From Nocardioides marmorisolisilvae (lineage in GTDB: Bacteria > Actinomycetota > Actinomycetes > Propionibacteriales > Nocardioidaceae), in assembly GCF_031656915.1 (NCBI RefSeq), contig NZ_CP134227.1, positions 1 through 64,000 on the forward strand: a stretch of DNA of 64,000 nucleotides, written 5' to 3'. Under the pieces are notes generated by a model. That model did not search any database. It saw only the letters and a list, made by a program, of their open reading frames with translations, and was not told where the DNA came from. The position numbers and the translations under genes were made by a program. Shown here one piece after another: positions 18,848 through 28,251 of this stretch; the stretch's first letter is position 1; the number at the start of each line of letters is the position of its first letter.

Positions 18848-19586
18848 GCCGATCGACCTGAGCCTGCGCACGGCTACGACCGCGGACCTGACCGAGATCG
18901 CCGAGCTCTACCTGGCCACCCGCGCCGCCGCGGTCCCGCACATGCCGCCCGTGGCCGACACGCCTGGGGACGTCCGCTCCTGGGTGTCGGGCTGGCGGCT
19001 CACCGGACCAGGCGCACGTGAGGTCTGGGTCGCGGAGACAGACCTCGGCCTGGTCGGGTTCGCGAGCCTCGAAGCCGACTGGCTCGATGGGCTGTACGTC
19101 GGCCCTGACCACCAGGGCACCGGGGTGGGGAGCGCGCTCCTGGACGTCGTCCGGGCGCAACGACCACGCGGGTTCGGGCTCTGGGTGTTCGCGTCGAACA
19201 CGCCGGCCCGAGCCTTCTACCGTCGGCACGGGCTGATCGAGCTGGAGCATACGGACGGCTCCGGGAACCAGGAGCGATCACCCGACGTCCGGATGGTCTG
19301 GCCCGGCAACGATCCGTTGGCGTTCCTGCGGGCCCAGGTCGACGCCGCCGACGCAGAGCTGGCCGAGGTCCTGGCGCGCCGCCTCGCGCTGACCATGGCG
19401 ATCCAGGGGCACAAGGAGCAGGCCGGGGCTGACGCCGGTCACGCCGGGCGTGACCGCGAGCGCGAGCAGGAGATCGTGGCCCGGATGGCCAGGCACGCGC
19501 CCGGCCTGCCGGCAGAGCTGATCGCGCCGGTGATGGAGGTCGTCATCGGGGAGAGCCTGAGCGCCTGGGAGGGCGCGCAGCGGTAG
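18837..19586 (+). CDS. GNAT acetyltransferase fused to an AroQ-type chorismate mutase domain
   Basis: The 249-residue product has two domains. Residues about 8-155 are a GNAT acyltransferase with the acetyl-CoA loop [16 protein letters not shown] (about 88-103) and the [15 protein letters not shown] motif. Residues about 160-245 fit an AroQ chorismate mutase. Arg165, Arg182, Lys193, Asp206, Arg209 and Glu210 match the spacing of E. coli Arg11, Arg28, Lys39, Asp48, Arg51 and Glu52, except for four extra residues before Asp206. Glu245 lies near the Gln88 position. This would convert chorismate to prephenate for Phe/Tyr, but the acetylation substrate is unknown. It overlaps rluD by 11 nt. Confidence 0.8.
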   Translation: MPVEPIDLSLRTATTADLTEIAELYLATRAAAVPHMPPVADTPGDVRSWVSGWRLTGPGAREVWVAETDLGLVGFASLEADWLDGLYVGPDHQGTGVGSALLDVVRAQRPRGFGLWVFASNTPARAFYRRHGLIELEHTDGSGNQERSPDVRMVWPGNDPLAFLRAQVDAADAELAEVLARRLALTMAIQGHKEQAGADAGHAGRDREREQEIVARMARHAPGLPAELIAPVMEVVIGESLSAWEGAQR

Positions 19587-19653
19587 CGCTCGGACCCGAC
19601 ACCACGGCTGCCTCGGCACGCAGGTGCGCCGCCCGCACTGGCACGATGGCGCC

Positions 19654-20748
19654 ATGGAGATGCACGGGGACCTTGCGCGTCGCTACCGCGACTTCGCCGC
19701 GCACGCCCGCGGTGAGTCGCCGTGCTTCGAGGACTGGGCCCTCGGCGTCGCGGACGACGCCGAGGTGCACGCGTGGCTGGCGGAGCTGCCCCGGCTCAAG
19801 CAGCAGCCCAATCTCGTCTTCGCCGCTGCTCGATGGCACGGCGCGGCGGCGCCGGCGCCGTACGCCGAGCTCAAACGGGTGCTTCTGGACCACGAAGCCG
19901 AGGTCAAGGAGACGATTCGCGAGCGCTCGACCCAGACCAACGAGGTGGGCCGGCTGGCGACGCTGGTGCCTGCGTTCGGGCTCTTCCCCGAGCCCCTGGT
20001 CCTGGTCGAGGTCGGCGCCAGCGCCGGCCTGTGCCTCTTCCCGGACCGGTACGACTACGAGTGGGCGCCAGGCGGCAGGTTGGCCGGCGCCGGCGGGCCG
20101 ACGCTCACCGCGTCCGTCGACGGGCCGGTGCCGCTGCCGGCGGCGCTGCCCCGGGTGGTCCAGCGGATCGGCCTCGACCTGCATCCCCTGAGCGTGTACG
20201 ACGACGATGCAGTCGCCTGGCTGGAAACACTGGTGTGGCCAGAGCAGGACGATCGGCGGTCGCTGCTGCATGAGGCGATCGAGATCGCCCGAGCGGAGCC
20301 GCCCGACCTGCGCCAGGGCGACCTGCTCGCCGCCGTACCGGCGCTCGTCGAGGAGGCGGGCCGTTGGGGGACGCCGGTCGTGTTCCACTCCGCGGTGATC
20401 GCCTACCTCGACCTGGGGGAGCGCACGGAGTTCGCCGCGACGATGGCCGACCTGGTTGCCCGTGGGAGCTGCCATTGGGTGAGCAACGAGGCTCCGCGCG
20501 TCCTCGAGGCGGTCACCGCCACCGCACCGGACGCGCCGCCGCACCCGGCGGGCTTCGTGCTCGGCGTGGACGGACGCGCGGTGGCCGGACCCACAGCCAC
20601 GGTCGTTTCCTGCACTGGTTCGGCTGAGCCGGCACCGATGAGCCGGCGCCGGCGAAGTGTCGGTGTGCCCTGTCACGATCGATGGGGTCGGTCGCATAGG
20701 CTGACGACCTTCCCCAGTCCGGCCCGAGGCCCTCAGAGCTCAGGGTGA
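19654..20748 (+). CDS. DUF2332 family protein with a 3' frameshift
   Basis: The product matches the actinobacterial DUF2332 family of unknown function, which resembles SAM-dependent methyltransferases in its VLVEVGASAGLCLF region (about 116-129). The ATG at 19654 follows a short gap after the GNAT-mutase gene. As read, the protein is 364 residues and ends in about 45 basic, low-complexity residues foreign to the family. Restoring one base near 20585-20588 gives the normal family ending (THSHGRFLHWFG) and a stop at 20625-20627. One base therefore appears lost there, by mutation or sequencing error. Only the last dozen residues are affected, so the protein may still work. Confidence 0.78.
   Translation: MEMHGDLARRYRDFAAHARGESPCFEDWALGVADDAEVHAWLAELPRLKQQPNLVFAAARWHGAAAPAPYAELKRVLLDHEAEVKETIRERSTQTNEVGRLATLVPAFGLFPEPLVLVEVGASAGLCLFPDRYDYEWAPGGRLAGAGGPTLTASVDGPVPLPAALPRVVQRIGLDLHPLSVYDDDAVAWLETLVWPEQDDRRSLLHEAIEIARAEPPDLRQGDLLAAVPALVEEAGRWGTPVVFHSAVIAYLDLGERTEFAATMADLVARGSCHWVSNEAPRVLEAVTATAPDAPPHPAGFVLGVDGRAVAGPTATVVSCTGSAEPAPMSRRRRSVGVPCHDRWGRSHRLTTFPSPARGPQSSG
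20628..20647 (+). terminator. Possible hairpin terminator after the ancestral DUF2332 stop
   Basis: GCCGGC (20628-20633) and GCCGGC (20642-20647) flank an 8-nt loop directly after the in-frame TGA of the family-type ending. There is no T-run, as is common for high-GC actinobacterial terminators. Its placement supports 20627 as the original gene end. Confidence 0.4.
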
Positions 20749-20781
20749 GAGTGGCGCGCGCAGAGGAGAACAGGCGAGGAG

Positions 20782-23700
20782 ATGGCGGCTGGCTCGAGCG
20801 ACGGATTCGCGCACCTTCACGTGCACACTGAGTACTCCATGCTCGACGGCGCCGCACGGCTCGGCGACATGATGCAGCGCACCGCCGAGCTCGGCATGGA
20901 CTCCATCGCGATGACCGACCACGGCAACGTCTTCGGCGCCTACGAGTTCTGGTCCAAGGCGAAGGCCGCCGGCATCAACGGGATCGTCGGCATGGAGGCC
21001 TATTTCACCCCGAACACCAGCCGCTTCGACAAGAAGCGGGTCCGGTGGAACGACGGCGGCGACGACGACGTCTCCGGTTCCGGCGCGTACACCCACATGA
21101 CCCTGCTCGCCGAGAACACCGTCGGGATGCACAACCTGTTCCGGCTCAGCAGTCGGGCGAGCATGGAGGGCTACTTCTACCAGCCGCGCGCCGACCGCGA
21201 GCTGCTCGCCGAGTACGCCAGCGGACTGATCGGCACCACCGGCTGCCCGTCGGGCGAGGTCCAGGTCTGGCTGCGCATCGGGGACTACGAGAAGGCCCGG
21301 CAGGCGGCCGCCGACTTCCAGGACATCCTGGGCCGCGACAACTACTTCCTCGAGCTGATGGACCACGGACTGGGCATCGAGCGGCGGGTCCGCGACGACC
21401 TGCTCCGGCTCAGCAGGGACCTCGGCATCCCGCCGATCGCGACCAACGACTCCCACTACGTGCTGCGCGAGGACGCGCCGTCGCAGGAGCACCTCCTCTG
21501 CGTCTCCAGCGGCAGCACGATGGCGGACCCGAAGCGGTTCAAGTTCGACGGCGACGGCTACTACATCAAGTCCCCCGCCGAGATGCGCGAGATCTGGGTC
21601 GACCGCTACGACCTGCGCGAGGCCTGCGACAACACCCTGCTGATCGCCGAGCGGTGCGGGGTGGAGTTCACCGAGGGCAACGGCACCTACATGCCCCGGT
21701 TCCCCTGCCCGGAGGGTGAGGACGAGAACTCCTGGTTCGTCAAGGAGGTCGAGAAGGGGCTGCGCTACCGCTACCCGGAGGGCATCCCCGACGCGGTGCG
21801 CAAGCAGGCGGACTTCGAGGTCGGCGTGATCACCCAGATGGGCTTCCCCGGCTACTTCCTCGTGGTGGCCGACTTCATCAACTGGGCCAAGGACCACGGC
21901 ATCCGGGTCGGGCCCGGCCGTGGCTCCGGGGCCGGGTCGATGTGCGCGTACGCCATGCGGATCACCGACCTGGACCCCCTGCGCCACGGGCTGATCTTCG
22001 AGCGGTTCCTCAACCCCGACCGGGTCTCGATGCCCGACTTCGACATCGACTTCGATGAGCGTCGGCGCGGCGAGGTCATCCGCTACGTGAGCGACAAGTA
22101 CGGCGACGACCGCGTCTCGATGATCGTCACCTACGGCACCATCAAGGCCAAGCAGGCCGTCAAGGACTCCTCACGCATCCTCGGCTACCCCTTCGCGATG
22201 GGTGACCGGATCACCAAGGCCATGCCGGCTCCGGTGATGGGCAAGGACGTGCCGCTCAAGAGTCTCTTCGACGAGACTCACCCGCGCTTCGGTGAGGGCG
22301 GCGACTTCCGCAAGCTCTACGACTCCGAGCCCGATGTGAAGACGGTCGTCGACACGGCGATCGGCATCGAGGGCCTGAAGCGTCAGTGGGGCGTGCACGC
22401 CGCGGGCGTGATCATGTCCAGCGAACCGCTGCTCGACGTGATCCCGGTGATGCGGCGCCCGGCCGACGGCGCGATCATCACCCAGTTCGACTACCCGACC
22501 TGCGAGAAGCTCGGGCTGATCAAGATGGACTTCCTCGGGCTCCGCAACCTGACGGTGCTCGACGACGCACTGATCAACATCGCCAACAACCGCGGCGAGA
22601 AGGTCGTCCTCGAGGACCTCGAGCTGACCGACCCGGCGACGTACGCCCTGCTCCAGCGTGGCGACACGCTCGGCGTGTTCCAGCTCGATGGCGGCCCGAT
22701 GCGGGCGCTGCTGCGCAGCATGCAGCCCGACACGTTCGAGGACATCTCCGCGGTCGGTGCGCTCTACCGGCCCGGCCCGATGGGGGCCGACTCCCACAAC
22801 AAGTACGCCCGCCGGAAGACCGGCCGGGAGCCCGTCGTCCCCATCCATCCCGAGCTGGCCGAGGCCCTCGAGGACGTGCTCGGCGAGACCTACGGCCTGA
22901 TCGTCTATCAGGAGCAGGTCATGGCGATCGCCCAGAAGCTGGCGGGCTACACGCTGGGTCAGGCGGACCTGCTGCGTCGCGCGATGGGCAAGAAGAAGAA
23001 GTCCGAGCTCGACAAGCAGTTCGCGGCCTTCTCCGCCGGCATGACCGATCGCGGCTTCTCGATGGCCGCGGTGAACACGCTCTGGGAGATCCTGGTCCCG
23101 TTCTCCGACTACGCCTTCAACAAGGCGCACTCCGCGGCGTACGGCCTGGTGTCGTACTGGACGGCATACCTCAAGGCGAACTATCCGGCCGAGTACATGG
23201 CCGCGCTGTTGACGTCCGTCAAGGACGACAAGGACAAGATGGCGATCTACCTCAACGAGTGTCGCCGGATGAAGATCCAGGTGCTGCCTCCGGACGTGAA
23301 CGAATCCGAGGCGAACTTCACCCCGGTCGGCACCGACATCCGCTTCGGACTCACCGCGATCCGCAACGTCGGCAGCAACGTCGTCGACCAGATCATCGAG
23401 GCGCGTCGCGAGAAGGGGCGGTACGCCGACTTCGGCGACTTCATGGGCAAGGTGCCGCCGCAGGTGTGCAACAAGCGGCTGATCGACTCCCTGGTCAAGG
23501 CCGGGGCATTCGACTCGCTGCAGCACCGGCGCCGGGCGCTGGTCGCCATCCACGAGCAGGCGGTCGACCAGTACGTCGACATCAAGCGCAACGAGGCGAT
23601 CGGCCAGGACTCGCTCTTCGGCGGCATGGACGACAACGAGAGCGGCTTCGGCGTCGACGTGGTCGTCCCCGACATCGAGGAGTGGGACAAGCAGACCCTC

Positions 23701-24318
23701 CTCGCCCACGAGCGGGACATGTTGGGGCTCTACGTCTCCGACCACCCACTGCTCGGGCTCGAGCACGTGCTTGCCAACGCGGCCGACTGCACGATCGGGC
23801 AGCTGCTGGCCGACGACTCGCGACCGGACGGTGCGCAGACCACGATCTGCGGCCTGATCACCGGAGTTCAGCGCAAGATCACCAAGCGAGGCGACAACTG
23901 GGCGATGGTCACGGTCGAGGACCTCGAGGGTGCCGTGGACGTGCTGCTGTTCCCGTCGTCCTACGCGTTGGCGGCCCCCCTGCTGATCGAGGACTCCGTG
24001 GTGATCGTCAAGGGCAGACTCTCGCGCAGCAAGGATCAGCCCGAGCTGCACGGACAGGAGGTCTCGGCGCCGGATCTTCGGACCGCCACCGGGGGGCCGT
24101 TGCGGATCTCGGTACCGTCCACACGCTGCACCCCCGCGATGGTCGAGCAGCTGAAGGACATCCTGCGAACCCATCCCGGAATGACAGAGGTGCAGATGCT
24201 GCTCAAGTCGCGCGGCTCGACGAAGGTGTTCCGCATCGACGACCGGCTGAGGGTCACCTCCACGCCGGCGCTGATCGCGGACCTCAAGCAGCTGCTCGGC
24301 CCCGGGTGCATGCAGTGA
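20782..24318 (+). CDS. dnaE: DNA polymerase III alpha subunit (DnaE)
   Basis: This is the replicative polymerase subunit, 1178 residues. The N-terminal PHP domain begins FAHLHVHTEYSMLDGA (about 9-24). The C-family polymerase core has GPGRGSGAGSMCAYAMRITD and the catalytic aspartates in MPDFDIDFDERRRGEVI (about 416-432). Helix-hairpin-helix and OB-fold domains follow, the last at about 1010-1090 (TTICGLITGVQRKITKRG). The ATG at 20782 has an upstream GGCGAGGAG. It overlaps the next gene by 4 nt (GTGA). It is the dnaE1-type replicase rather than the DnaE2 mutasome form, judged by the complete PHP domain and length. Confidence 0.97.
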   Translation: MAAGSSDGFAHLHVHTEYSMLDGAARLGDMMQRTAELGMDSIAMTDHGNVFGAYEFWSKAKAAGINGIVGMEAYFTPNTSRFDKKRVRWNDGGDDDVSGSGAYTHMTLLAENTVGMHNLFRLSSRASMEGYFYQPRADRELLAEYASGLIGTTGCPSGEVQVWLRIGDYEKARQAAADFQDILGRDNYFLELMDHGLGIERRVRDDLLRLSRDLGIPPIATNDSHYVLREDAPSQEHLLCVSSGSTMADPKRFKFDGDGYYIKSPAEMREIWVDRYDLREACDNTLLIAERCGVEFTEGNGTYMPRFPCPEGEDENSWFVKEVEKGLRYRYPEGIPDAVRKQADFEVGVITQMGFPGYFLVVADFINWAKDHGIRVGPGRGSGAGSMCAYAMRITDLDPLRHGLIFERFLNPDRVSMPDFDIDFDERRRGEVIRYVSDKYGDDRVSMIVTYGTIKAKQAVKDSSRILGYPFAMGDRITKAMPAPVMGKDVPLKSLFDETHPRFGEGGDFRKLYDSEPDVKTVVDTAIGIEGLKRQWGVHAAGVIMSSEPLLDVIPVMRRPADGAIITQFDYPTCEKLGLIKMDFLGLRNLTVLDDALINIANNRGEKVVLEDLELTDPATYALLQRGDTLGVFQLDGGPMRALLRSMQPDTFEDISAVGALYRPGPMGADSHNKYARRKTGREPVVPIHPELAEALEDVLGETYGLIVYQEQVMAIAQKLAGYTLGQADLLRRAMGKKKKSELDKQFAAFSAGMTDRGFSMAAVNTLWEILVPFSDYAFNKAHSAAYGLVSYWTAYLKANYPAEYMAALLTSVKDDKDKMAIYLNECRRMKIQVLPPDVNESEANFTPVGTDIRFGLTAIRNVGSNVVDQIIEARREKGRYADFGDFMGKVPPQVCNKRLIDSLVKAGAFDSLQHRRRALVAIHEQAVDQYVDIKRNEAIGQDSLFGGMDDNESGFGVDVVVPDIEEWDKQTLLAHERDMLGLYVSDHPLLGLEHVLANAADCTIGQLLADDSRPDGAQTTICGLITGVQRKITKRGDNWAMVTVEDLEGAVDVLLFPSSYALAAPLLIEDSVVIVKGRLSRSKDQPELHGQEVSAPDLRTATGGPLRISVPSTRCTPAMVEQLKDILRTHPGMTEVQMLLKSRGSTKVFRIDDRLRVTSTPALIADLKQLLGPGCMQ

Positions 24319-24926
24319 GCGCGCCCGCACCGACGACGACCCGCCCCACGCGGTCCGGCCCGCTGCCGGGGTCGCCGAGCGAGGTGCTCACCGATGTGCT
24401 CATCGTCGCCGTCGGCTTCGCCGTCCTCGGAGTCGTCGGCGCCTTCGTCTGGCATGCCGTCGTCCACCTGCCGACCTACACCCGCAGCGGCACCGGCGGC
24501 CTGATGGACCAGGTGCAGCTGGCCGAGGTGATGGGGATCGACGGTTGGTTCTTCACGATCGGCGGTGTCGGCGGCCTGCTCGCCGGGGCGGTGCTGATGC
24601 TCGCGCGGCGTACCCGTCCGGTGCTGATGGTCGTGCTGCTCGCTGCCGGGGGCGCACTCGCGGCGTGGCTGATGGTCGTCGTCGGGCTGCACCTGGGTCC
24701 GGCTGACCCCGACGTGGTGCTTCGGACGGCCGCCAAGGGCACACGGGTCCCGTTGCAGCTGCACACCAAGGCCCACGTCGTCGAGTACGCCTGGTCGCTA
24801 GGTGCGGTGCTCAGTGGTCTGGTCGTGCTGCTGCTGAGCTCGCCGCGGCCGGCTGCGACCGAGAGCCGGGTCGTGCCGGACAAGCCGACCGACGAGGGCC
24901 CGCCCCCGCCGGACCCCGGGCGCTGA
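24315..24926 (+). CDS. Four-segment membrane protein of unknown function
   Basis: The 203-residue product has four hydrophobic segments (about 29-52, 75-96, 98-122 and 158-175), a Pro/Thr-rich N-terminus and a Pro-rich acidic C-terminus. I do not recognise a catalytic motif. The pattern of small actinobacterial membrane proteins next to dnaE fits, but no function can be given. It starts with GTG overlapping the dnaE stop and ends overlapping the next ATG (ATGA), so it is probably translated with both neighbours. Confidence 0.8.
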   Translation: MSAPAPTTTRPTRSGPLPGSPSEVLTDVLIVAVGFAVLGVVGAFVWHAVVHLPTYTRSGTGGLMDQVQLAEVMGIDGWFFTIGGVGGLLAGAVLMLARRTRPVLMVVLLAAGGALAAWLMVVVGLHLGPADPDVVLRTAAKGTRVPLQLHTKAHVVEYAWSLGAVLSGLVVLLLSSPRPAATESRVVPDKPTDEGPPPPDPGR

Positions 24927-26488
24927 TGACCAGCGACGGCACCGACGGCACCGATGAGCCCAGCACGGCTCCCGGCAGCGCGATGCCCCTGGGACGTCGC
25001 CGCCGGCTCGCCATCGTCACCGCGGTGGCGGTCCTGGTCGTGGCTGTGCTGGGAGTGGGCACCTACGCGGCCGTCAGGCTGATCGGCGGCGGGCCGCACC
25101 CCGAGGACGTTCTGCCCGCGTCCACGATCGCGGTGGTCTCGGTGGACCTGGATCCCTCGGCCGGACAGAAGATCGAGGCCATCCGCACCATGCGGAAGTT
25201 CCCTGACCTGCGCAAGCAGATCGACCTGGGCCCCGGCGACGACGTCCGCAAGCTCATCTTCGACAAGATGATCGCCTCGGGCGGCTGCCGATCGATGTCC
25301 TTCGACCGCGACGTCGGGTCCTGGCTGGGCAACCGCGCGGCGCTCGGCGCGGTCGACCTCGGCGAGGCGTCTCCGACGCCGGTGCTCGCGCTGCAGGTGC
25401 AGGATGCCGCAGCGGCGCGGCGCGGCCTCGACCGGATCATGGCCTGCTCGCATCCCGCAGACGTCGGTATCGCGATGGCGGCCGGCTACGCGATCATCAG
25501 CGACAGCACGGCGCACGCGCGCTTGATCGTGGCCGACGGACGCAGTCACGACCTGGCCGACGATGCGTCGTACCAGCACTGGACCGGACAGACCGGTGAC
25601 GCCGGAGTGCTGAGCTTCTATGTCGCGAAGTCGGCCGCCGACCTCGGACTCAGGGAGCTCGACCGAGGCATGTTCGGTGCGGACCTGGGCTCACTCAAGG
25701 ACACCCTCAAGGGGTTCCGGGGCATGGCCGGCACTCTTCGCTTCAGCGAGGGCGGCGCCGAGCTCGCCACCGCGACCGGGGGCGTCCACGCCACGGACGG
25801 CAGTGCGGTCGGAGATGCTGTCGGTCGACTGCCCGCCGACACCGCGCTGGCGCTGGGCATCGGCGTCCCGGGGGACTACGCGACCACACTGGTCGACCGG
25901 GTCGCCGGGCTGGACGGCGGGACCCGGACGGCGTTCATCAAGCAGACGCGGGCGCAGACCGGACTGCGGCTGCCGGAGGATCTCCAGACCATGCTCGGCA
26001 CGGCGCTGGTGCTCAGCGTGGACGGCACGCCGCCGCGGCAGCTCAGCTCCCTCGACGGCATCAGCAGCCTGCCGGCGGCCGTCACGGTGACCGGCGACGG
26101 ACCGGGCATCGACGCCGTGCTGTCACGGGTGCAGCACCGCACCCGGACGAGCCTCGCCGACCTCGGGTTGACGGAGCGGAAGGACGACACCCACGTCACG
26201 GTGGCCACCAGCGCGACCTACGCCGCCCGGGTCCGCCAGCATGGCGACCTCGGGTCGGACGGCACCTTCGAGAAGGTCGTGCCCGACGCCGACCACGCGG
26301 TCGCAGTCTTCTTCCTCCGCATCGACGACGCCTGGCGCCAGAAGATCGCCGAGCTGGTCGGCAATGCCAGCGGTCCGGCGGACGCTGCAGCGGTCGACAG
26401 CGACCTTGCACCGTTCCAGGCGCTGGGGTTCAGTGCCTGGAACGACGGGGGAATCACCCACACGCTGCTGAAGCTGGCCACGAACTAG
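24926..26488 (+). CDS. DUF3352 family exported membrane-anchored protein
   Basis: The 520-residue product has a short cytoplasmic N-terminus rich in Asp/Thr, one membrane anchor at about 29-54, and a large extracytoplasmic part. It shows the DUF3352 pattern: PEDVLPASTIAVVSVDLDPS just after the anchor, a central repeat-like KDTLKGFRGMAGTLRF, and VLSRVQHRT near the end. The family's function is unknown. Start and stop positions indicate an operon with the small membrane protein before it, and ybaK converges 14 nt downstream. Confidence 0.85.
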   Translation: MTSDGTDGTDEPSTAPGSAMPLGRRRRLAIVTAVAVLVVAVLGVGTYAAVRLIGGGPHPEDVLPASTIAVVSVDLDPSAGQKIEAIRTMRKFPDLRKQIDLGPGDDVRKLIFDKMIASGGCRSMSFDRDVGSWLGNRAALGAVDLGEASPTPVLALQVQDAAAARRGLDRIMACSHPADVGIAMAAGYAIISDSTAHARLIVADGRSHDLADDASYQHWTGQTGDAGVLSFYVAKSAADLGLRELDRGMFGADLGSLKDTLKGFRGMAGTLRFSEGGAELATATGGVHATDGSAVGDAVGRLPADTALALGIGVPGDYATTLVDRVAGLDGGTRTAFIKQTRAQTGLRLPEDLQTMLGTALVLSVDGTPPRQLSSLDGISSLPAAVTVTGDGPGIDAVLSRVQHRTRTSLADLGLTERKDDTHVTVATSATYAARVRQHGDLGSDGTFEKVVPDADHAVAVFFLRIDDAWRQKIAELVGNASGPADAAAVDSDLAPFQALGFSAWNDGGITHTLLKLATN

Positions 26489-26502
26489 TCGCTCGCCCGG
26501 GC

Positions 26503-27000
26503 TCAGCGGCGCGCGATGGGGGCCAGGGTCGCGCCGGTCAGGCGCACGAGGTCGTCGGGAGCCAGGCCCAGGTCGGTGCCGCGCCGACCCGCAGAGACGT
26601 AGACGGTCTCCTGCGCCCCGGCCGATGCGTCGACGACGGTACGCAGCGGGCGCTTCTGGCCCAGCGGCGAGATCCCGCCGACGACGTACCCGCTGGACCG
26701 CTCCGCGGACGCGAGGTCCGCCATCGCGGCGCGCTTCGCACCCAGCGTGATGGCGAGGGCCTTCAGGTCCAGCTCGGCGTCCACCGGGACCACCGCCACC
26801 GTCAGCTCCCCATCCACCTCGGCGACCAGCGTCTTGAGCACACGGGCCGGGTCGAGACCGAGGGCGTGGGCGGCCTCGAGGCCGTACGACCTGACCGTCG
26901 GGTCGTGCTCGTAGGAGTGCACGGAGTAGGCGACCCCGGCCCGGTCGAGCGCCACCGTGGCCGGCGTCCCGACCCGGTCCTCCTTTCCCCTGCGACCCAT
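26503..27000 (-). CDS. ybaK: YbaK/EbsC family Cys-tRNA(Pro)/aminoacyl-tRNA deacylase
   Basis: YbaK-like proteins hydrolyse misacylated tRNAs, classically Cys-tRNA(Pro). The 165-residue product has the family pattern HDPTVRSYGLEAAHALGLDP, VLKTLVAEVDGELTVAVVPV with the catalytic-type lysine region, and GGISPLGQKRPLRTVVD. The ATG at 27000 overlaps the TGA of the upstream LON-domain gene (ATGA), which favours it over an in-frame start five codons earlier. The two minus-strand genes form a pair. Confidence 0.9.
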   Translation of the reverse strand: MGRRGKEDRVGTPATVALDRAGVAYSVHSYEHDPTVRSYGLEAAHALGLDPARVLKTLVAEVDGELTVAVVPVDAELDLKALAITLGAKRAAMADLASAERSSGYVVGGISPLGQKRPLRTVVDASAGAQETVYVSAGRRGTDLGLAPDDLVRLTGATLAPIARR

Positions 27001-27683
27001 CAGTTCGGCGACCAACGGGTCCGGGCGACCTCGGTCGCGGGAAGGGACGGCAGCGCGCGCATGGCGCGCATCTCCGTGCGCAGCGCGGCGGCGAGCATGG
27101 CCAGCCGCTCGACTGCGCTGTCGGCCTCGAGCAGCGCTTGGCGCTCGCGGAGGGTGAGCAGGCAGGTCGCCGCCAGCGCGAACGAGAGGTACGTCGGGTC
27201 CGCGGGCATGGTCCCGGTCAGGACTGTGTCGCCGCGCAGCGTGGAGAGCGCGTCCCGGTAGCGCTCGAAGACCGCGAGCGTGTGGTCCGCCTGGAGCCGG
27301 GCGTGCTCGATCGCCTCGGGGTCCGTCTCCTCCTCGTCGGCGAGGAGCTCGACGTCCGCGGTGAAGTACTCGCCCGCGGTGTTCATCGTCTCCATCTTCA
27401 GTCGCTGCCGGCCGGTGACCAGCAGGTCGAAGCGGCCGTCCTCGTGCGGGGTGACCTCGGTGACCTGGGCGAGCGTGCCGACCCTGTGCGCGGACTGCAC
27501 GCCGTGGTCGCCGACCTCATAGCCCTCGCGGATCGCCACCACCCCGAAGAGCCGCTGGGTCGGATCGGGGATGGCGAGCAGGTCGCGCACCATGGCCCGG
27601 TAGCGGTCCTCGAAGACGTGCAGCGGGATCACCATGCCCGGGAGCAGCACCGTGTTCAGCGGGAACATCGGCAGCGTGGGCAC
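27000..27683 (-). CDS. LON peptidase substrate-binding domain protein
   Basis: The 227-residue product consists of the N-terminal LON substrate-binding domain without ATPase or protease parts. It begins LPMFPLNTVLLPGMVIPLHVFEDRYRAMV and continues with FGVVAIREGYEVG and FDLLVTGRQRLK, followed by a helical C-terminal part (about 125-220). Stand-alone members are widespread and of uncertain function, perhaps substrate recognition or cereblon-like binding. It is coupled to ybaK and diverges from the gene at 27759 across a 75-bp gap. Confidence 0.9.
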   Translation of the reverse strand: MPTLPMFPLNTVLLPGMVIPLHVFEDRYRAMVRDLLAIPDPTQRLFGVVAIREGYEVGDHGVQSAHRVGTLAQVTEVTPHEDGRFDLLVTGRQRLKMETMNTAGEYFTADVELLADEEETDPEAIEHARLQADHTLAVFERYRDALSTLRGDTVLTGTMPADPTYLSFALAATCLLTLRERQALLEADSAVERLAMLAAALRTEMRAMRALPSLPATEVARTRWSPN

Positions 27684-27758
27684 GGCCCCAAACTAGCGGC
27701 TTCGCCACGGGCGGGCCGGGAGGTCGGAGATCGGCTCGCGGGCGAGTAGGTTGGCGAC

Positions 27759-28208
27759 ATGGTGGACCACAACGCCCAGATCATCGACGAGTTCCGCGCG
27801 AACGGCGGGAGAGTCGGTGGCGGGTTCGAGGGCGCGCCGCTGCTGCTGCTGCACAGCACCGGTGCCCGCACCGGCCAGGAGCGGGTCAGCCCGATGATGT
27901 ACCAGGCGGTCGGCGACGCCTACGCGGTGTTCGCGTCCAAGGCGGGCGCCGACACCCATCCCGACTGGTTCCATAACCTGACCGCGCACCCTGAGGCACG
28001 GATCGAGGTCGGGGTCGACGGCGAGGTCCAGACCGTCGACGTCACCGCCCGCGTGCTCGACGCCGAGGAGCGCGAGCCGATCTGGTCCACCCAGAAGGAG
28101 CGCTTTCCCGGGTTCGCCGACTACGAGGCGAAGACCACGCGGGTGATCCCGGTGGTGCTGCTCGAGCGGGTCCGGGGCACGGACGACCCAGCCGATCCCG
28201 GCCGGTGA
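27759..28208 (+). CDS. Deazaflavin (F420)-dependent nitroreductase family protein (Ddn-like)
   Basis: The 149-residue split-barrel protein matches the Ddn/FDOR family: [21 protein letters not shown], then [20 protein letters not shown] (phosphate and deazaflavin contacts) and AHPEARIEV. Such enzymes use reduced F420 to reduce quinones or nitro compounds at the membrane. The physiological substrate is unknown. The family in this position suggests an F420-making host, consistent with actinobacteria. Its stop codon lies in the loop of a terminator-like hairpin. Confidence 0.88.
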   Translation: MVDHNAQIIDEFRANGGRVGGGFEGAPLLLLHSTGARTGQERVSPMMYQAVGDAYAVFASKAGADTHPDWFHNLTAHPEARIEVGVDGEVQTVDVTARVLDAEEREPIWSTQKERFPGFADYEAKTTRVIPVVLLERVRGTDDPADPGR

Positions 28209-28220
28209 ACGCGGCCGGGA
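28196..28220 (+). terminator. Hairpin terminator between the Ddn-like gene and hisD
   Basis: A perfect 9-bp GC stem (TCCCGGCCG, 28196-28204, with CGGCCGGGA, 28212-28220) encloses a 7-nt loop that contains the TGA stop. There is no T-run. It probably insulates the his operon, whose promoter would then lie in the next 30 nt (TACATAGACT is a possible -10 area). Confidence 0.6.
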
Positions 28221-28251
28221 AAGCTGCCGTCGGCTACATAGACTGATCTCC

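Noticed and set aside
28209-28251. Histidine-codon leader peptide before hisD.
   Set aside because: The 43-nt gap has no small frame with His codons.
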